A model generated the notes under the pieces. That model did no database searches and was not told the DNA's origin. It worked only from the letters and a program-made list of their open reading frames with translations. Below, piece by piece: positions 6,113 to 6,397 of a stretch of DNA of 6,397 nucleotides. The translations under genes were made by a program, and so were the position numbers. The DNA is taken from assembly GCA_003641345.1 (NCBI GenBank), contig QNAD01000121.1, forward strand, positions 1-6,397, written 5' to 3'. This DNA comes from Candidatus Zixiibacteriota bacterium. GTDB taxonomy: Bacteria > Zixibacteria > MSB-5A5 > GN15 > FEB-12. Within the stretch, counting starts at the first letter, position 1, and every line of letters begins with the position of its first letter.

Positions 6113-6397
6113 ATGGCTTTGCGATTTAAAAATAGTTTTACCAGAAGAGAAGAAGAATTTAAGCCGATTGAATCTGGAAGAGTCGGTATGTACACCTGTG
6201 GACCGACCGTTTATAATTTTGCTCATATCGGAAATTTCAGAGCTTATATGTTTGAAGACCTTCTCAGAAGATATCTGAAATATAAAGGATATGACGTTAC
6301 TCAGGTGATGAATTTGACTGATATCGATGATAAAACTATTCGGGATTCTCAAAATGAGGGAATCTCTTTAAAAGATTTTACAGCTCGCTATATCAAA
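6113..6397 (+). CDS. cysS: Cysteinyl-tRNA synthetase, N-terminal part (runs off the window)
   Basis: The first 95 codons of the class I enzyme that charges tRNA-Cys are present; the full protein is normally about 460-490 residues. [20 protein letters not shown] (26-45) contains the zinc-ligand C29 and HIGN (38-41), this enzyme's form of the HIGH ATP-binding motif. It is followed by [12 protein letters not shown] (65-76), the family's diagnostic segment. The KMSKS loop and anticodon-binding region lie beyond the edge. The SD AAGGA (6101-6105) overlaps the aminopeptidase stop and is 7 bases before the ATG; only 10 bases separate the genes, so co-transcription is likely. An ATG at 6107 is followed at once by a stop and is not the start. 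Confidence 0.97.
   Translation, partial: MALRFKNSFTRREEEFKPIESGRVGMYTCGPTVYNFAHIGNFRAYMFEDLLRRYLKYKGYDVTQVMNLTDIDDKTIRDSQNEGISLKDFTARYIK

Noticed and set aside
5644..6352. Minus-strand open frames of 119 and 85 residues across the aminopeptidase and cysS.
   Set aside because: They are shadows of genes whose active-site motifs are all intact; the deduced proteins show no domain pattern.

Overview
The window is an AT-rich, gene-dense stretch of a bacterial chromosome. All but one of its genes lie on the plus strand, and most have clear Shine-Dalgarno (SD) sites (GAGGA or AGGAG type). It codes for the MEP isoprenoid pathway, D-Ala-D-Ala ligase and a membrane-anchored zinc-type anti-sigma factor. 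That means a peptidoglycan-walled bacterium, not an archaeon. The gene content and low GC would suit an uncultivated lineage near the FCB/candidate-phylum bacteria, but this placement is a weak guess because no rRNA or lineage marker is present.

Layout. Positions 1-29 hold the first codons of a leftward gene with a very good SD. Positions 30-160 are a divergent control region with a striking symmetry. The same 12-base and 8-base elements (TTGCAACATATT and CTGTCTAT), exactly 10 bases apart, occur once on each strand about a shared centre. I read these as the -35 and -10 elements of two back-to-back ECF-type promoters. Positions 161-733 and 735-1262 encode an ECF sigma factor and its anti-sigma factor, which has a zinc-binding N-terminus and two membrane segments. 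A 160-base gap without a gene or clear terminator follows. Positions 1423-4971 form a tightly packed run: ispD, ispF, a DedA-family membrane protein, ddl and a HAD-family hydrolase, with junctions that overlap by 4, 4 and 1 bases and then abut. After a 60-base AT-rich gap come an M42 metallo-aminopeptidase (5032-6102) and the 5' end of cysS (6113 to the window edge).

How the genes may work together. IspD and IspF make the isoprenoid precursors needed for undecaprenyl phosphate. DedA proteins are linked to recycling that lipid carrier across the membrane. Ddl makes the D-Ala-D-Ala end of the peptidoglycan precursor. The central run can therefore be read as a cell-wall lipid-carrier and precursor module, although that link is inferred from gene order. 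The sigma/anti-sigma pair is likely a membrane-stress switch that controls itself and the divergent gene. I found no mobile element, CRISPR array, tRNA or rRNA. Apart from the sigma-factor control region and an atypical HAD active site, the window is largely ordinary housekeeping DNA.
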